Source of the DNA: Gnetum montanum
Lineage: Eukaryota; Streptophyta; Gnetopsida; Gnetales; Gnetaceae
DNA length: 64,000 nucleotides
Assembly: GCA_015680685.1 (NCBI GenBank)
Contig: MNCI01001360.1
Span: forward strand, 393,623-457,622
Reading direction: 5' to 3'
Positions 33,607 through 44,990 of this stretch are shown piece after piece (positions within the stretch are counted from its first letter, which is position 1; every line of letters begins with the position of its first letter). A program made the position numbers and the translations under genes. The notes beneath the pieces were generated by a model, which ran no database searches, had not been told where the DNA came from, and saw nothing but the letters and a program-made list of their open reading frames with translations.

Positions 33607-35535
33607 GACTTTGCGCATTCCTATGACTTCCTCAAAATACTTGCAATCTTGGTTAAGAATTTGTCACATCAGATTAATAACTTAGCTTTCATCTTGGTCT
33701 CAACCTGCCCTTTATCTCAATCTCATCATGTTCTTTTTAGGCTTTTATCTTTTCTAGGTCCTACAAGATTTCACAAAAAAAAATATCTACTTTCTCTATT
33801 TTCCAAGGTTTTGACACACTAAAAGGTCAATAGTTCTTATCACCGTCATTATGATTTCAAAGTCTATTAACTTCCTCTCTATATTGTTGTTGCTAATTAG
33901 TTGTTAATTTGACATTATATATTCTTTTGATTTATCTTGTAGTCTTGCATATAGATTTGATACTAAAAATGATATAATAGTGTCATGATTCAAGCAATAT
34001 TTCACTAAGAACCATATTAGAAATTATGTCCAAACTATTATGAGTGTAAATAAGTAGGTTAATGATTGATTTTCCTTAAAAATCTTTAAAAGTGTATCAT
34101 ATAGAATATGGGTATTTGAAAATACATTGACAACTAAAAGATCAAAATATTTATCCAAGAGATTTATTTTTGACCAAATTTATTTGTACAAATATTAGGA
34201 GAAATATGTGTGTATTCCTCATATACCAAACAATTGAAATATATTCTATCCTAGTTCAAAACTAGAACTTATTTAGAGGCAATGCTAGCATTAAGATATC
34301 AACAAATAATTACTTTTACAATATGAGTAAGTTTAGTAATATCATTCCCTAAATATTGAAATGGGTATTCTTTGAAAAGTTCCAAGCTATCATAAATAGA
34401 AGAATTTTTGGAACAAAGTAACAAAAAGAAAGAAATATGATGGCTACTAATGATGTAATTTTTAATCATATATATTGCATATGATCATTAATTTTATAGC
34501 AATCTACATAATGCATAAATTCATCTATAACCAAATATGCAATACTCGAAAAGACTCTTGTTTGCTTGCTTGTCTTCTTATTTTTGAATAGTATTGACCA
34601 TAAAATAGAAAATTATGTAGAATCTTTTGTCTCCTAAGTTTCAACTAATCCAAAAATATCAAAAGTAGCAAAAACATTTATACTACATAGAGCTACTACT
34701 TTATTGGAAACTGATTCTTCAATATTTAAATAACAATAGCATAAAGCTTCTAAGCATTTTTTTAAAAAAAATTAATATACCTTATATTAGTAATAATTGA
34801 AATATCTTCTACATTTAAATATGCTACCATTCTAGCCTCTCAAGTTACTTTAACTTTCTACCATTCGTTAGCATGCTTTGCCAATTCATATTTATTCAAG
34901 TCTTTATTTACCCAGATTTTATAAACACACATATGCTAATAATGGTTCCAAATTAGTTTTTTAGCTTATAAAACTACCAAATCTTACCTAAATACTATAG
35001 GAGTTATCATCCTTGTTGCCTACTTGTAAGGCCTTTTTGATCAACTATTTAGAGATGAACATTTTTTTGTCACTATTTCTTTTATTGTTTCCATTATATT
35101 TTCACCTTCAATTTCATCTACTCCAACAAATATAAGGTTAAAGACCCTATATTACTCTTCCTCTCATTCTTTCAATGCCTCAAAAATATTTTTCCCCATG
35201 TTAGTATGCTCCAAATTACTTTGTGCCTCTTCATCTACAACACCCGCTTTACCATACTTACCTTTAGTAATATTTAGTTGACACAAGCTCTACTCATTTT
35301 GGATAGTAACCTTAGTCATTTCTACCTTGGCTTTAGATAATTTGCACAAAATCTCTATATTTAGTGCTTCTAACTTTTTATTTTTATTTTCTAACTACAC
35401 AACATAGGTGATCATTTCCTATACTAATGCAATTTTGGATAATGGTAGATCCAAGTAAGCCTTGGGTATCTCTATTGTTGGCATGCTTGAGGTAGACTTG
35501 CATTGAGATGCCATAATGTAATTCTGATAGCACAC
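33607..35535 (-). other. unidentified degraded retroelement-like region
   Basis: At 33790-33832 GTTTTGACACACTAAAAGGTCAATA copies the end of the copia LTR (TTTTGACACACCAAAAGGTCAATA), so a copia LTR fragment may be here. On the minus strand 35510-34900 reads as a Lys/Glu-rich helical peptide beginning MASQCKSTSSMPTIEIPKAY, broken almost only by TAG. A TGCTATCAGAATT near 35520-35533 is faintly like a Met-tRNA primer site. I cannot name the element. Confidence 0.4.
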
Positions 35536-36591
35536 AAGAATCCAGATCTCACGTAGGAAGTCGAATCTCATGATGATCCATAGTGTATGCTCTTCATGAC
35601 TATATAATATGTTTTTCAATGAAGGTTAAGGTTGTGGATCTCTCCTCTTCAGGTATAAATCTAGCTAGATCTTTTCTCTGCTCTTTGCAAGGGCTTATGA
35701 TGAAATCTACTATACCAAAATCTTAGATTAGGTCCTTTTCTATAACTCCCAAGGATTGCTACTAATAATTAATTTTCCTCAATTTTTTTTGAAAGTTTCA
35801 ATTGTAAGGCTATATAGTAATGAGGAGTTGCCATGGATTCTGCAATCCAAGCTTCCTCAAGGTCATAGAATAGAAAATTTGAATAAGAACAGAAAAATGA
35901 TAGCTTTATTCTTACTTAAATGGAGAATTTACATATGAAAGGAAGTACAATTCCCAAGGACAAATAAGAGATTCAGTCCAACTCTCACATAATTAAAGAA
36001 ATCACACACATACAAGGATGATTATCAAGGCACCTTGCTAAGACTATCTCTCTCTACTCTTCTCTCAACTTCCTAGACTCTCTTCAAACTCTCTTTATCA
36101 AATTGAATGTCCAATAGGTCTATGTATATCTTTTCCCCCATTTCTTTTCATATTCCCTCTAATTAATCATTCAATTTAATGCTCATTAAAATCTATGGAA
36201 GACATCTTCAAGAAATAGGAGATGTCTTTTCAAAGTGCAAAGGTCTCAAAGTAGATGTCTTTAAATCATGTGCAATGTCTCAACATAGATGTCTACAATG
36301 TAGATGAGACATCTCCATTGCAAATGAGATGTCTACTTTATAAAGCCAAAATACAAAGATGTTTTTTTTTTTTTTTTGAGGCCTAGAGCCTCTGGACACC
36401 TCTAAAAAAATCCCCATAGCCCTTAGAACATCCTAAAGTCATCAAAATAGGTCCAAGACACTTCCAAACATGTCAAAATACCTTGAGATCATCATCAACA
36501 AAACAACACTAAAAGACAAACACAACAACACACAAACATTTATGCACAAACATATTGAGATTCAGACATGGGCTAGGTGATGTCCTCATCA
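35536..36591 (-). repeat. chromovirus 3' LTR (left end approximate)
   Basis: The right end is sharp: minus strand AAGGATGGGAGAGA (PPT, 36592-36605) and then TGATGAGGACATCACC. The first ~190 bp (36404-36591) match 49387-49567, the 5' LTR fragment of the same element. The left end at about 35536 is a guess from the flanking sequence. It contains a T16 run at 36362 and the AGATGTCT cluster at 36200-36350. Confidence 0.65.
36200..36350. repeat. AGATGTCT/AGACATCT cluster in chromovirus LTR
   Basis: GGAAGACATCTTC, GGAGATGTCTTTTC, GTAGATGTCTTTA, CAATGTCTC, ATAGATGTCTAC, GAGACATCTCC and GAGATGTCTACTT lie in 150 bases. A CTTTATAAAG palindrome, a possible TATA box, lies next to the last copy. Confidence 0.65.
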
Positions 36592-36605
36592 TCTCTCCCA
36601 TCCTT
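36592..36605 (-). other. chromovirus polypurine tract
   Basis: Minus strand AAGGATGGGAGAGA directly before the TGATGAGG start of the 3' LTR. Confidence 0.7.
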
Positions 36606-36623
36606 AAGAATTTAAACTTGCCC

Positions 36624-36893
36624 TTAAGTTGGTTGTGCACTTGGGATAGCATTAAGCCCTGACAAATCCAAATCTTTTGCAAGAATCCAAATGGTATTTT
36701 TAGACCCTTCATCATTCCAATGCACCAAGTATTCATGCACTTTTCTACCTCTTTTGCTCCTAGCCTCCCTTACTTGTAGCACAATTACTTTCCTTGGTGG
36801 CTTGGCTAAGTTTGAGTCTTTAAGGGCATCCTTCAAGATCTCAATACTTTCCCTTAAGTCTAATGCAATCACATTCTTATTGTATGTGCTCAA
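36624..36893 (-). pseudogene. integrase C-terminal tail with chromodomain
   Basis: An 89 aa frame. The central part reads VIVLQVREARSKRGRKVHEY, then LVHWNDEGSKNTIWI and KDLD. This fits the chromodomain pattern (hydrophobic-L/V-x-x-R..G..x-Y-L-V-K-W-x-G-x-x-x-x-x-T-W-x). In chromoviruses this module follows integrase and is thought to steer insertion towards histone-marked chromatin. The K-W-K of canonical domains is H-W-N here, and the second aromatic of the cage is W. It ends 20-30 bases before the PPT. Confidence 0.7.
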
Positions 36894-37169
36894 ACCTAAA
36901 ACAATAAAAACATAGGAAATAGGAAAATCATTAGGTAAGTCAATCTCATAAGCATTTAGATTGATTTTGGCCCTAATATGAAATTAATCAATTCTCTTTT
37001 ACTTGATCTTGTAGAAATGCACATTCTTTTGTCCTTCTTTACTTAAGTAAATCTAAACATAATCACCAATCTAGAAATTACTTGTCGTCCTGCCCTCATT
37101 GGCCTTGGAAGATACAATCTTTGTCTTTTTCTCCAAGTGATATTTAACTTGCTAATGGAATTCTCTCAT

Positions 37170-37800
37170 TTACTCAACAAAGTCTAAACTCAAAGAGGCA
37201 CAATCTTTAAATTTCCTTAACTCATCAACCATTCTTGGTGAAAATCCATAATTTTCCATAAAGGGACTCTTACCAATGCTAGAATGGGAAGCATTATTAT
37301 ATGAGAATTCAGCATGGACCAACATGTTTTCCCACCTTTGAGGTTGATCCTCACACAAAAATCTAAAGATATTTAATAAAAACCTATTCACAACTTCAAT
37401 TTTCCCATTAGTATAAGGGTGACAATCTATGAAAAAAGACAACTTGGTTCCAAGTAATTTCCAAAGTTATCTTCAAAAATGACTAGTAAACTTGACATCC
37501 CTATCACTCACAATGTTTGAAGAAATGTCATGTAGCCTCACAACATGCTAAAAGAATAAATGTTCAACATGAGAAGCATCACTACTTTCCTTGCATGGAA
37601 TAAAATGAGCCATCTTGGTAAATCTATCTACTACAACAAGTATATAATCATGACTAGATTTTGTCTTAGTAATGCCACAAACAAAGTACAAAGAAACACT
37701 TTCCCAAGGAGCATTTTGAATTGGAAATGGTAGATAATAACCATCTACATCATTTTCTCCTTTAAAATTTTGACAAATATAGCATTATTTTACAAATTTA
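37170..37800 (-). pseudogene. chromovirus integrase core
   Basis: Minus strand: CYICQNFKGEND (CxxC of the HHCC module, near 37780), YILVVVDRFTKMAHFI (first Asp), IVSDRDVKFTSHF (second Asp) and HPYTNGKIEVVNRF (catalytic Glu kept) at 37440-37390, then FSYNNASHSSIGKSPF and FVE. The frame at 37170-37442 is open for 90 aa. The catalytic triad is readable, but stops and a shift around 37440 separate the parts. Confidence 0.8.
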
Positions 37801-38099
37801 ACCACATCACTATACAAACTTGACCAAAAGTAATTTTTGCTCATCAATTCCAATGTCTTGGTCTTGCCCATATGAGTAGCCATGTCATTTTTATGTTTCT
37901 ATTCAAGGAGTTTGTACCTAAAATCACACTTTGGAACACAAATTTTTCCATCCTTAAACAAAAATCCCATTCTTCACATGATAAGCTTTTCATTGATTAG
38001 TCCTTCCTAATAATGGGGAAGATAACTCTTTCCAAATTGCATCAAAATCCTTATCATTAGGATATAATGAAGCAAATACTCAAATCCTTGAACTTTCAC

Positions 38100-38591
38100 A
38101 TTAGAAGAAACAACATGAACCCTAGACAAAGCCTCAACCACACCATTAGACTTCCCACTCCTATGTTTCAAAACAAAATGAAATTCTTTTAATTACTCTA
38201 TCCATTTCATGTATTTGGTACTTAATTTCTTTTAAGAATTCAAAAATTTAATTGCTCTATGATTAGTAAATAAAATAAACTCTGATCCTAGCAATTAATT
38301 TCTTCCATGTTTAATGGCTTGAAGTATAGCATATAACTCCTTTTCATACACACTATACTATTTTCTAGATTCATTTAATATTTCAAGAAAGAGTGCAATT
38401 GGTTTACCTTCTTGAGAAGGCACACCTCCAATAGCAAGCCCACTTGCATCTACTTCCACTTCAAACAGTTTTGAGAAGTTTGGAATTGTGAAAAAGTGAG
38501 CACTAAAAATTTTCTCTTTCAATGCTTGAAAGGATTTTTCTTTCTCATTATCCCACACAAATACTAATTTTTTCTTCAAACAAGAAACCAT
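38100..38591 (-). pseudogene. chromovirus RNase H
   Basis: The frame at 38358-38591 reads FEVEVDASGLAIGGVPSQEG, the first RNase H block (F-x-V-x-x-D-A-S). It continues after one stop with SVYEKELYAILQAIKHGRN (catalytic Glu) and LFTNHRAIKFL, where the usual TDH is TNH. It directly follows RT. Confidence 0.75.
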
Positions 38592-38594
38592 AGG

Positions 38595-39300
38595 TCATGC
38601 AATGGAACTAAAATTCTTAATAAATGTCCTATAGAAGCTAGCCAAACCAAGAAAAGATCTCACCGCTTCCACATCCTTAGGTGAAGGCCATTTCTTAATT
38701 GCCTTTATCTTACTTGGTTCCATCTTAACTTGGTTCTTGGAGACAACATGACCTAGGTAGAAAATTTCTTTCTTCATGAAGTGCCATTTCTTGGCATTAA
38801 TCACCAACTTTTCCTCTTGTAACTTGGAGCATATCATCCTCAAATGATGTACATGGTCCTCTTCCTTAGAACTGTAAACAATAATATCATCAAACAAAAG
38901 AATCCAATGTTTACCAACAAAATCCTTTAGGACTTCATGCATGAGTCTCGTAAATGCAATTGGAGCATTTGTTAGCCCAAAAGGCATGACTAACCACTCA
39001 TACAAGCCATCAAGTATCTTAAAGGTTATTTTCCATTCACCTCCTACTCTAATCCTTATTTGATGATAACAAATTTTTAAAATCAATTTTAGAAAAAATC
39101 TCAGCATTGGCAAGCATATCAAGAATGTCATCTATCCTAGGAATAGGAAATCTATACTTGATAGTAATCCTATTAATAGCCCTAGAATCTATGCACATCA
39201 TTAATTCATCAATTTTCTTCTTAGGAACTAACATAGCTAGAATGGCATAAGTAGAGATGGATTTTTTAATAAGATCATTAGATAGTAATTCACTTACTTG
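38595..39300 (-). pseudogene. chromovirus reverse transcriptase
   Basis: 39234-39049 reads MLVPKKKIDELMMCIDSRAI and then [12 protein letters not shown] (RT blocks 1-3). A frameshift near 39060-39080 moves the frame to 39131-38595 (178 aa): [30 protein letters not shown], the active site [10 protein letters not shown] with both aspartates, [15 protein letters not shown] and [15 protein letters not shown]. All conserved Ty3/gypsy RT blocks are readable in order. It is inactive only through the frameshift and flanking stops. Confidence 0.85.
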
Positions 39301-39621
39301 CTCAATTCTTCCTTCTAATTTGGATTCATGCAGTAGGCTCTTTCATTTGGAATTGTAGCTCCAGGTATGAAATCTATTTGATGTTGGATAGATCTCATTG
39401 GTGAAAGTCCTTCCAATTTTCCCTTGAAAACATCAGCAAATTCCAATGTCAAAGTTGCACAACTAGAGGAATTTCATTTGTATGCTCCTCTTCACTTGTT
39501 GCAAGTGTTGACATAATGACAAAACCATGCTCAACCTCTTCATGTGCTTGTAGGTACTCTTGCTCACTAAGTAAGATCAATGAAGCATTAATAGGAAAAT
39601 TTTCCTTACATCGCTACCAAG

Positions 39622-40035
39622 TCATAGGAATAAGTTCATGCATTCCATCTTCTTTTGGAATAGACCAAACATTCTTGCACCACTAAAAGAAGCCTTGTTG
39701 TCAAAGTTCCAAGGTCTTCCCAAAATAACATTAGCACAATCAATAGGGAGGATGTCACAATGTGCCTTGTTTTTAAAAGAACCAATTCTAAAAGACAACA
39801 TACACCTCTCCTTAACTTTTTGGAAATGATCATTATATAGCCAATGGACTCTAAAGGGCCTAGGATGTGAAAATATCTTCAAACCTAACTTAGAAACAAC
39901 CTTTGAAGAAATCACATTTTCTTGAGCTCCACCATCAATTAAAATGTGTATCCATTCATCACTTTCTAGATACCTAGCTCTAATCCTAAAGAACATATTT
40001 CTTCTAGGATCTTCATTAGCATTAACATTTTTCAT
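39622..40035 (-). pseudogene. chromovirus aspartic protease
   Basis: An open frame of 137 aa. The active-site block is HILIDGGAQENVISSKVV; retropepsins usually have D-S/T-G, here D-G-G. The late block NVILGRPWNFD matches the I-L-G-R-P-W flap/dimer region. One stop separates it from the zinc knuckle. It would process the Gag-Pol polyprotein if active. Confidence 0.8.
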
Positions 40036-40041
40036 AAAAGT

Positions 40042-40263
40042 TCAAGAATTAATTTTACTGGTAGCTTCAATCATTGATGCATGAGAATTACCTTCATTGG
40101 AGGAGTCTTTTTTTTCCAAGGTCTGAAGTTTCTTGCCTTTGGAGATCGTTGGCTTTTTGCACTTCCATTGTTTATGTCTCGTTTCATGACAATTAAAGCA
40201 TTGAAGTTTGGATGCATAGGCATTTCCTTGATTCTTTCCATTCTTGGAGTAGTCTTTCTTCAA
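40042..40263 (-). pseudogene. gag zinc knuckle and linker
   Basis: A 73 aa frame with CFNCHETRHKQWKC, spacing C-x2-C-x4-H-x4-C as in the retroviral nucleocapsid knuckle. The usual Gly before His is Arg. The flanks are rich in Lys and Ser, as in gag tails. Confidence 0.8.
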
Positions 40264-41064
40264 ATCTTGACCCTTCTTGAACTTCTCCTACTTCTCCTTT
40301 GTGTCTTTCTTAGCATTTTCCTTCTCTGTAGCTCCTTTCTCACCTTTAGAAGCTTTAGATTCCTTGCCTTTAGAAATTTTGGGACCTCTATTATATACTT
40401 GGAGTTTCTTCTCATCCTTAAGATCCAATTCAAAAGTCTCATCTAATGTTTAGGGCTCATAGAAGATTAGTTCTTATTGATACTCCCTTTTAAGTCCTCC
40501 TTGAATGTTAGATGTTTGTTCATAATCATCCCAATGAGCTTTTGCAAGCTGGAAAGACTTACAAAAATCCATGTAATAGTCCTTCACACTCTTATCACCT
40601 TGCCTGAGGTACTTCACTTTTTGGTTGGCTTCTTATCTATGATGAGTCTTCTTAAATTTTTTCTTGAGCATGAATTTCATTAAAGACCAATCCTTGATAG
40701 TTATACCATTGGTCACCTTATAAGAATGACTTTTCAATTTGGTTCCAACAAAAGACACCTTTTGATGGTTTTTCACATCTTCTAGTTCAAAGTACTTATT
40801 AATCATATTCAACAAAGAGAGAAAAGCTTCAGTTCCTTCCATGTCATTGAAGGATTTGACTTCAACATGAGGCATCCTTGAAGCATGTCTAAAAACATTT
40901 ACAAGAGTAACTTTAATTCCTTTACCTTGCTTCCTTTGAGGCTTAGAAGGAAGTTCCATTTTCCCTTTCCTAGAAAAATTGAAGCCTTGAGACTTATTTT
41001 GAGCACTAGGAGCATGAAGGAAAAACATTATCTTAAGCTTATCCATCTCCAAAGTATTTATCTT
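40264..41064 (-). pseudogene. chromovirus gag capsid region
   Basis: 41064-40633 reads GTEAFLSLLNMINKYFELED, then VSFVGTKLKSHSYKV and IKDWSLMKFMLKKKFKK. This matches Ty3/gypsy gag (D-A-x-x-F-L-x-W-L-x-x-V-E-x-x-F; V-K-L-V-A-x-x-L-x-x-x-A; W-x-x-M-K-x-x-L-x-x-x-F). 40630-40450 continues with QGDKSVKDYYMDF, and 40440-40264 is a Lys/Glu-rich tail. The N-terminus is fused by the B insertion to LTR-derived codons, so the first ~10 residues of the frame that starts at 41094 are not gag. Confidence 0.7.
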
Positions 41065-42142
41065 TGATGAGTAGTGAGCAGTCCCTATGCCCAACCATAT
41101 GAATCACCAATGTTCACTAAGAAATTCGACGAATTCCATAGACTTTAGCTCTCTAAGTATACATTATCCAGGATAGTGAGTCTAAGGACATGATTATTGT
41201 CTTCCCAATTCCACTTGTGAGGTTCAATGGTATGGTTAAGTATAATTAAGGCACATGATTTGTATAACTTTTATATTTTTATGTATTTTGCCTAAGTGAA
41301 AAAATAAAGTAATTAAATGGTAATCAATCTAGTAACTAATTAATGCCTTAAACTAACCCTAACATAGGCATATGTTCCCATATATTGTACACATCTTGAA
41401 CATGTTGCAATGCTACTGGGTTATCAAGTGTAAACACTACTAGGATTACCAAGCGCTAAGGATGCTCAGGGTGGTTGTACTTATGTGCATTAATTATCTG
41501 AATTCAGTTAATTAATTAATAACATGAAATTAAATTACATAAATAATAAATGCTTTAAATAAGTAGTATGCTAAGTCCAAGTGTTGTAAGGTTTATTAAG
41601 AAAGCTCATCTTTATTGTTGTTCACACCGAAGTGTCTAGGTACATTAGTGCTCAAATGAGGATCTGTACACTTTGCAACTACTACTACAAGCACGTAGAA
41701 AATATTTTAACTCTAGAAGAAATAAAATACAAGAGTTTGGATATGGATATGCTACTTAACAACAAATATCATAAATTTGGTAGGCACATGCATTTATATA
41801 GGCAAGACTAGACACTTCGTCAATGTGTATGCATTGATGCATCAAATTATGCATCGATAAGTATACGTCGATGTAGCAACATCGATGGGCATGCGTTGAC
41901 GTAGCTAAATACATGATGACTCATCATACCCTCATGAATGCATGAGAACTCATCCTTGAGTGAAGAAAAGAAGGAATAAGTTTTTTACAAAATTTTGGAA
42001 AGGTATGGAATTATTGACTAACTAATTAACACACACACTAACTCAAACTAACAATCAGTACCCAAGTGTATAGATTTATAACTTTTACAAAAATTGATAT
42101 TCATGATAACAAAATTGAACATCATTACAAAAATTGACAACA
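41065..42142 (-). repeat. family B LTR, copy 2
   Basis: Starts TGATGAGTAGTGAGCAGTCCC and ends AAATTGACAACA, which reads TGTTGTCAATTT on the minus strand. It is collinear with 9056-10220 but lacks the 106 bp duplication. TATA CTATATAAATGC on the minus strand at 41790-41801. It sits exactly at the end of the chromovirus gag. Confidence 0.8.
41790..41900 (-). promoter_or_regulatory. copy 2 LTR promoter with ATCGATG repeats
   Basis: TATA at 41790-41801 on the minus strand. Upstream on that strand, 41815-41900 is packed with CGTCAATG, GCATTGATGCATC, TGCATCGATAAG, ACGTCGATGTAGC and ACATCGATGG words, about one per 12-15 bases. The CpG content is unusual for this region. Confidence 0.55.
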
Positions 42143-42149
42143 CTGGTGG

Positions 42150-44990
42150 CTTGAAGAAAAGGATAAAATCAAATGGTCCCAAATGGTAAAGGTTCCTAAG
42201 GTGCCAAAGGACCTTCTCCTACCTCTAGTAATGCTTCTTATCTTTCACCAATTTTATGGTTGAGGCTGTGGTGATTGTGGTTGTCCTACTATAGCTACAA
42301 CTATTGGTGGAGGATAAGAAGCATCCAAAAATCCTTTCATCTTCTTCTCCTTATTTTGAGGATCATACATGGTCTAGAAAACATCACCAATGTGAACTAG
42401 TATAGGAACATCCCATAGATAGGGCATTATAGGGAACAACTCCTTCATGTTGACAAACCAGGTAGTAAATTATTTGCATTTGATGTTGAATGCTATGATA
42501 TAATTCTATAGCTTTTGGTAGTCACTTAATCTTCTGGCTAGGTCCTCAAATATTGATTATTGATCTGTGAATCGAGCTTTGAGGACTTCGATTTTAGCAT
42601 TGACTTTTTCTAACTTTTACTTTGTTTCCTTGTGATGCTTGAACTCAGCCTTGAACAATAGGTATGAGTTGGTCACCTACTTCTCCAATTTTGACATTTG
42701 CCTCCTAGGAGTTAACATTGCCAAGTTCACATAATGGAGGTTGGTCAATTCTATGTACTTCATCATCTCCTCAATTTGGAGCTCCTTGAGGCAAATTTTT
42801 GCCTTGTCATATGTGTTTAGCCCATCAAAGATGGGCTACCACATGTCACCTCCATGTTGAAGTTGCTAGAGGATCTCATTGATTTTTGTTTTCACTAGTT
42901 TGATTTCTTTTTCATTAATTTCCTTTTGAAGGTCAACCTAGTCCCTGTAATGGTTTTTGACCCTTTCAAACTTAAGGGCCTCATTTTTCCAACTAGTTAT
43001 CTCAATTGCAGATGTATGGCGAAGTGCTCAAACTTCCTTCATCGAGAGATTGCAATTTTATATTGCCAACCTCCTTTGGTCCATGGTTATCATGATAAGT
43101 TTCTCCTACTATTGTCTCATATATTCAACAATCTGGTATTTTTAAAGCTCAACATTGCATATGTGATGATTTTCATTAGTCAGAACTACATTCTTCTTAT
43201 GAATCTTTGATAAGTCCTTATTGTTATAAGCCATTGCTGCTATTATGAAATGATCAAAGGCCATGATCTCTGTAGCATTCTTGGCCACTGTAAGTTTCTC
43301 CTAAAGCTATAAGAAAGCTTCAAATATGGTCATAGCTTGCCTAAGAACTATGGATTGGCAAGGTAGGCTCTTAATTCTACAACGTCAGCAACCAAGCATC
43401 AAATTTTAGATGCGGCTACTTTAAGTTGGGCACTGGCAATGATGCATTTTCCCTCAACCTCTAAGAACACCAACTAGATTGTAGTGATGTCATCTGAAAG
43501 GTTAAAGGCCTCTAGAATCAATTACCTAGTCCCAAAAAGTCATTCCAAAAATTCTTCATGTTGGGCTATGCTAAACCTTCCACTAGCTACTCTTGTGGAT
43601 ATTTGCACATCTCTGAGTATAGCAATATCTAGCACAAATGCAACAAGAGAATTGAGTGCTTCACCCACTCTATCAACCACCACCTCAGCCATTGTTTCCT
43701 ATCTTTGGTGCTGCATCACCAAGACAATTGCCCCCTCACCCTCCTCAAGGTGCACTAATAAGGTAGCGGTGTTTCTAGAGATCTATGAAAATTGTTATTG
43801 TCCTGAAAGGGATACCATTACCTCTCAGGAACTAGGATTCAAGTGCATAGGTGCCTACATTCATTACATAGAAAATAGTGGTGCCATGTCCTCCAACTAG
43901 TAGATGGTATGAATGACCTCATTCAAGTGACTTAGGGATAGTTAGTAGATGTATGGGTCACCACTCAATCTAGCCTATTGCTATTGTAGGAGTTGCTCAT
44001 AGATTTTCTACATGTGCTCCATGGTAGCATGAGCCTCTAGTGTTGTTTCATGAGTGGGTGGTGATGGTGGCTGCTCCTCTTCTTACACCTTGGCTGATAC
44101 CTTATCTTTCATCATCTATGCCCAAGAGGCAGTAGAATCATGATGAAGGATGTCATTAGAATAGCAAGCTATTTCTTTCCTTTTGCATAATTTTTGAATC
44201 AAGCATAGAAAGGAAGTGCCTTTCTTCCATGCTCATTCTCCTTGAAGCACTTTTTGATTTCTAAGTAGATCAATTGTGGGAGATTGACCTAGAATTTCCC
44301 ACTTAAAGTAGTGCACACACAAGCAAAAAAGGTTGTCACCTTACTTGACCTCAATATTGGATTGAGGTAGGCTGCTATCTTGAAGTATGCTTGTTTTGCG
44401 ATTGTGAGTGCACCATATTCTTTATGATCAACTCTATAGCACTAGTAGACCCACTTCTTTTTTACCTCTAGATCTACTTGCATTGAGATTTTTGCCAAGG
44501 TTGTCTCAATCTTTGGCAACTTCATGGCCTAAGAGATGGCATTCACCAAATAGAACACACTAATGTCCTTGATTTTCATAGTGGCACGAACTTACCTATT
44601 ATTATAGGAGAGATAGGTTTCCCCCATGTACCATTCCCCACTATAGGTAAGAATAGGCCACATGGGAGAATTCTATGATCGAGTTTTAAATTCTTCTAGG
44701 GAAAAGTCCAAGAAAGAACCAAAGTTTAGTTCTTAAATAATTACTCATTAAATCTACTTCGCCTTGATTTTCCTTATGCAAACATCACTCAAAGTGACCT
44801 CAAGGTTTGGCGTTGGCCCTAGTGCCCCATCCTGGTGGGATTGCTCTATTTCAACTTTAGGAATCTATCAAACAATTCCACTTGGAGCTCCTCTTGAAGA
44901 GATCCTGTTGCATGTGTTTTGGTTGCTTATTCTTGGGGTTGTTGGCCCCTTCTAGTTTTGGGCTACTTGTCCCTCAATTGAAAAGATCCT
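42150..44990 (-). pseudogene. extra ORF between spacer and 3' LTR (family B, copy 2)
   Basis: Sister of 10250-13060. Readable parts from N to C: NSPMWPILTYSGEWYMGETY, AYFKIAAYLNPILRSSKVTT, FKENEHGRKALPF; then VHLEEGEGAIVLVMQHQR, VGEALNSLVAFVLDIAILRD and SGRFSIAQHEEFLE near 43760-43550; and finally ELTNLHYVNLAML, SKLEKQV and AEFKHHKETK near 42770-42640. It ends MPYLWDVPILVHIGDVF and QPQSPQPQP. It is predicted mostly helical, around 850-950 codons if the stops are ignored. No known domain was recognised. Mutations between the two copies leave many residues unchanged. Confidence 0.55.

Larger units (their letters stand above)
36606..41064 (-). mobile_element. chromodomain Ty3/gypsy element (internal region)
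   Basis: Minus strand order gag, CCHC knuckle, protease, RT, RNase H, integrase, chromodomain, PPT and 3' LTR, the order of plant chromoviruses (Ty3/gypsy). Frames of 137-178 aa survive, so this is better preserved than the other elements, but stops and shifts are present in every domain. The gag start is cut at 41064 by the family B LTR. A piece of its 5' LTR remains 8.3 kb away at 49387-49567. Confidence 0.85.

Noticed and set aside
35518-35533. TGCTATCAGAATT as a Met-tRNA primer site that fixes an LTR end at 35536
   Set aside because: Too many mismatches to TGGTATCAGAGCC, and no LTR partner was found on that side.
40081-40446. 121 aa plus-strand frame, hydrophobic
   Set aside because: Antisense to the Lys/Glu-rich gag tail and zinc knuckle. 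Reverse reading of Lys codons gives Phe and Leu.
43484-43900. 138 aa plus-strand frame
   Set aside because: It mirrors the minus-strand extra ORF. The 10-13 kb copy has no matching long plus frame.
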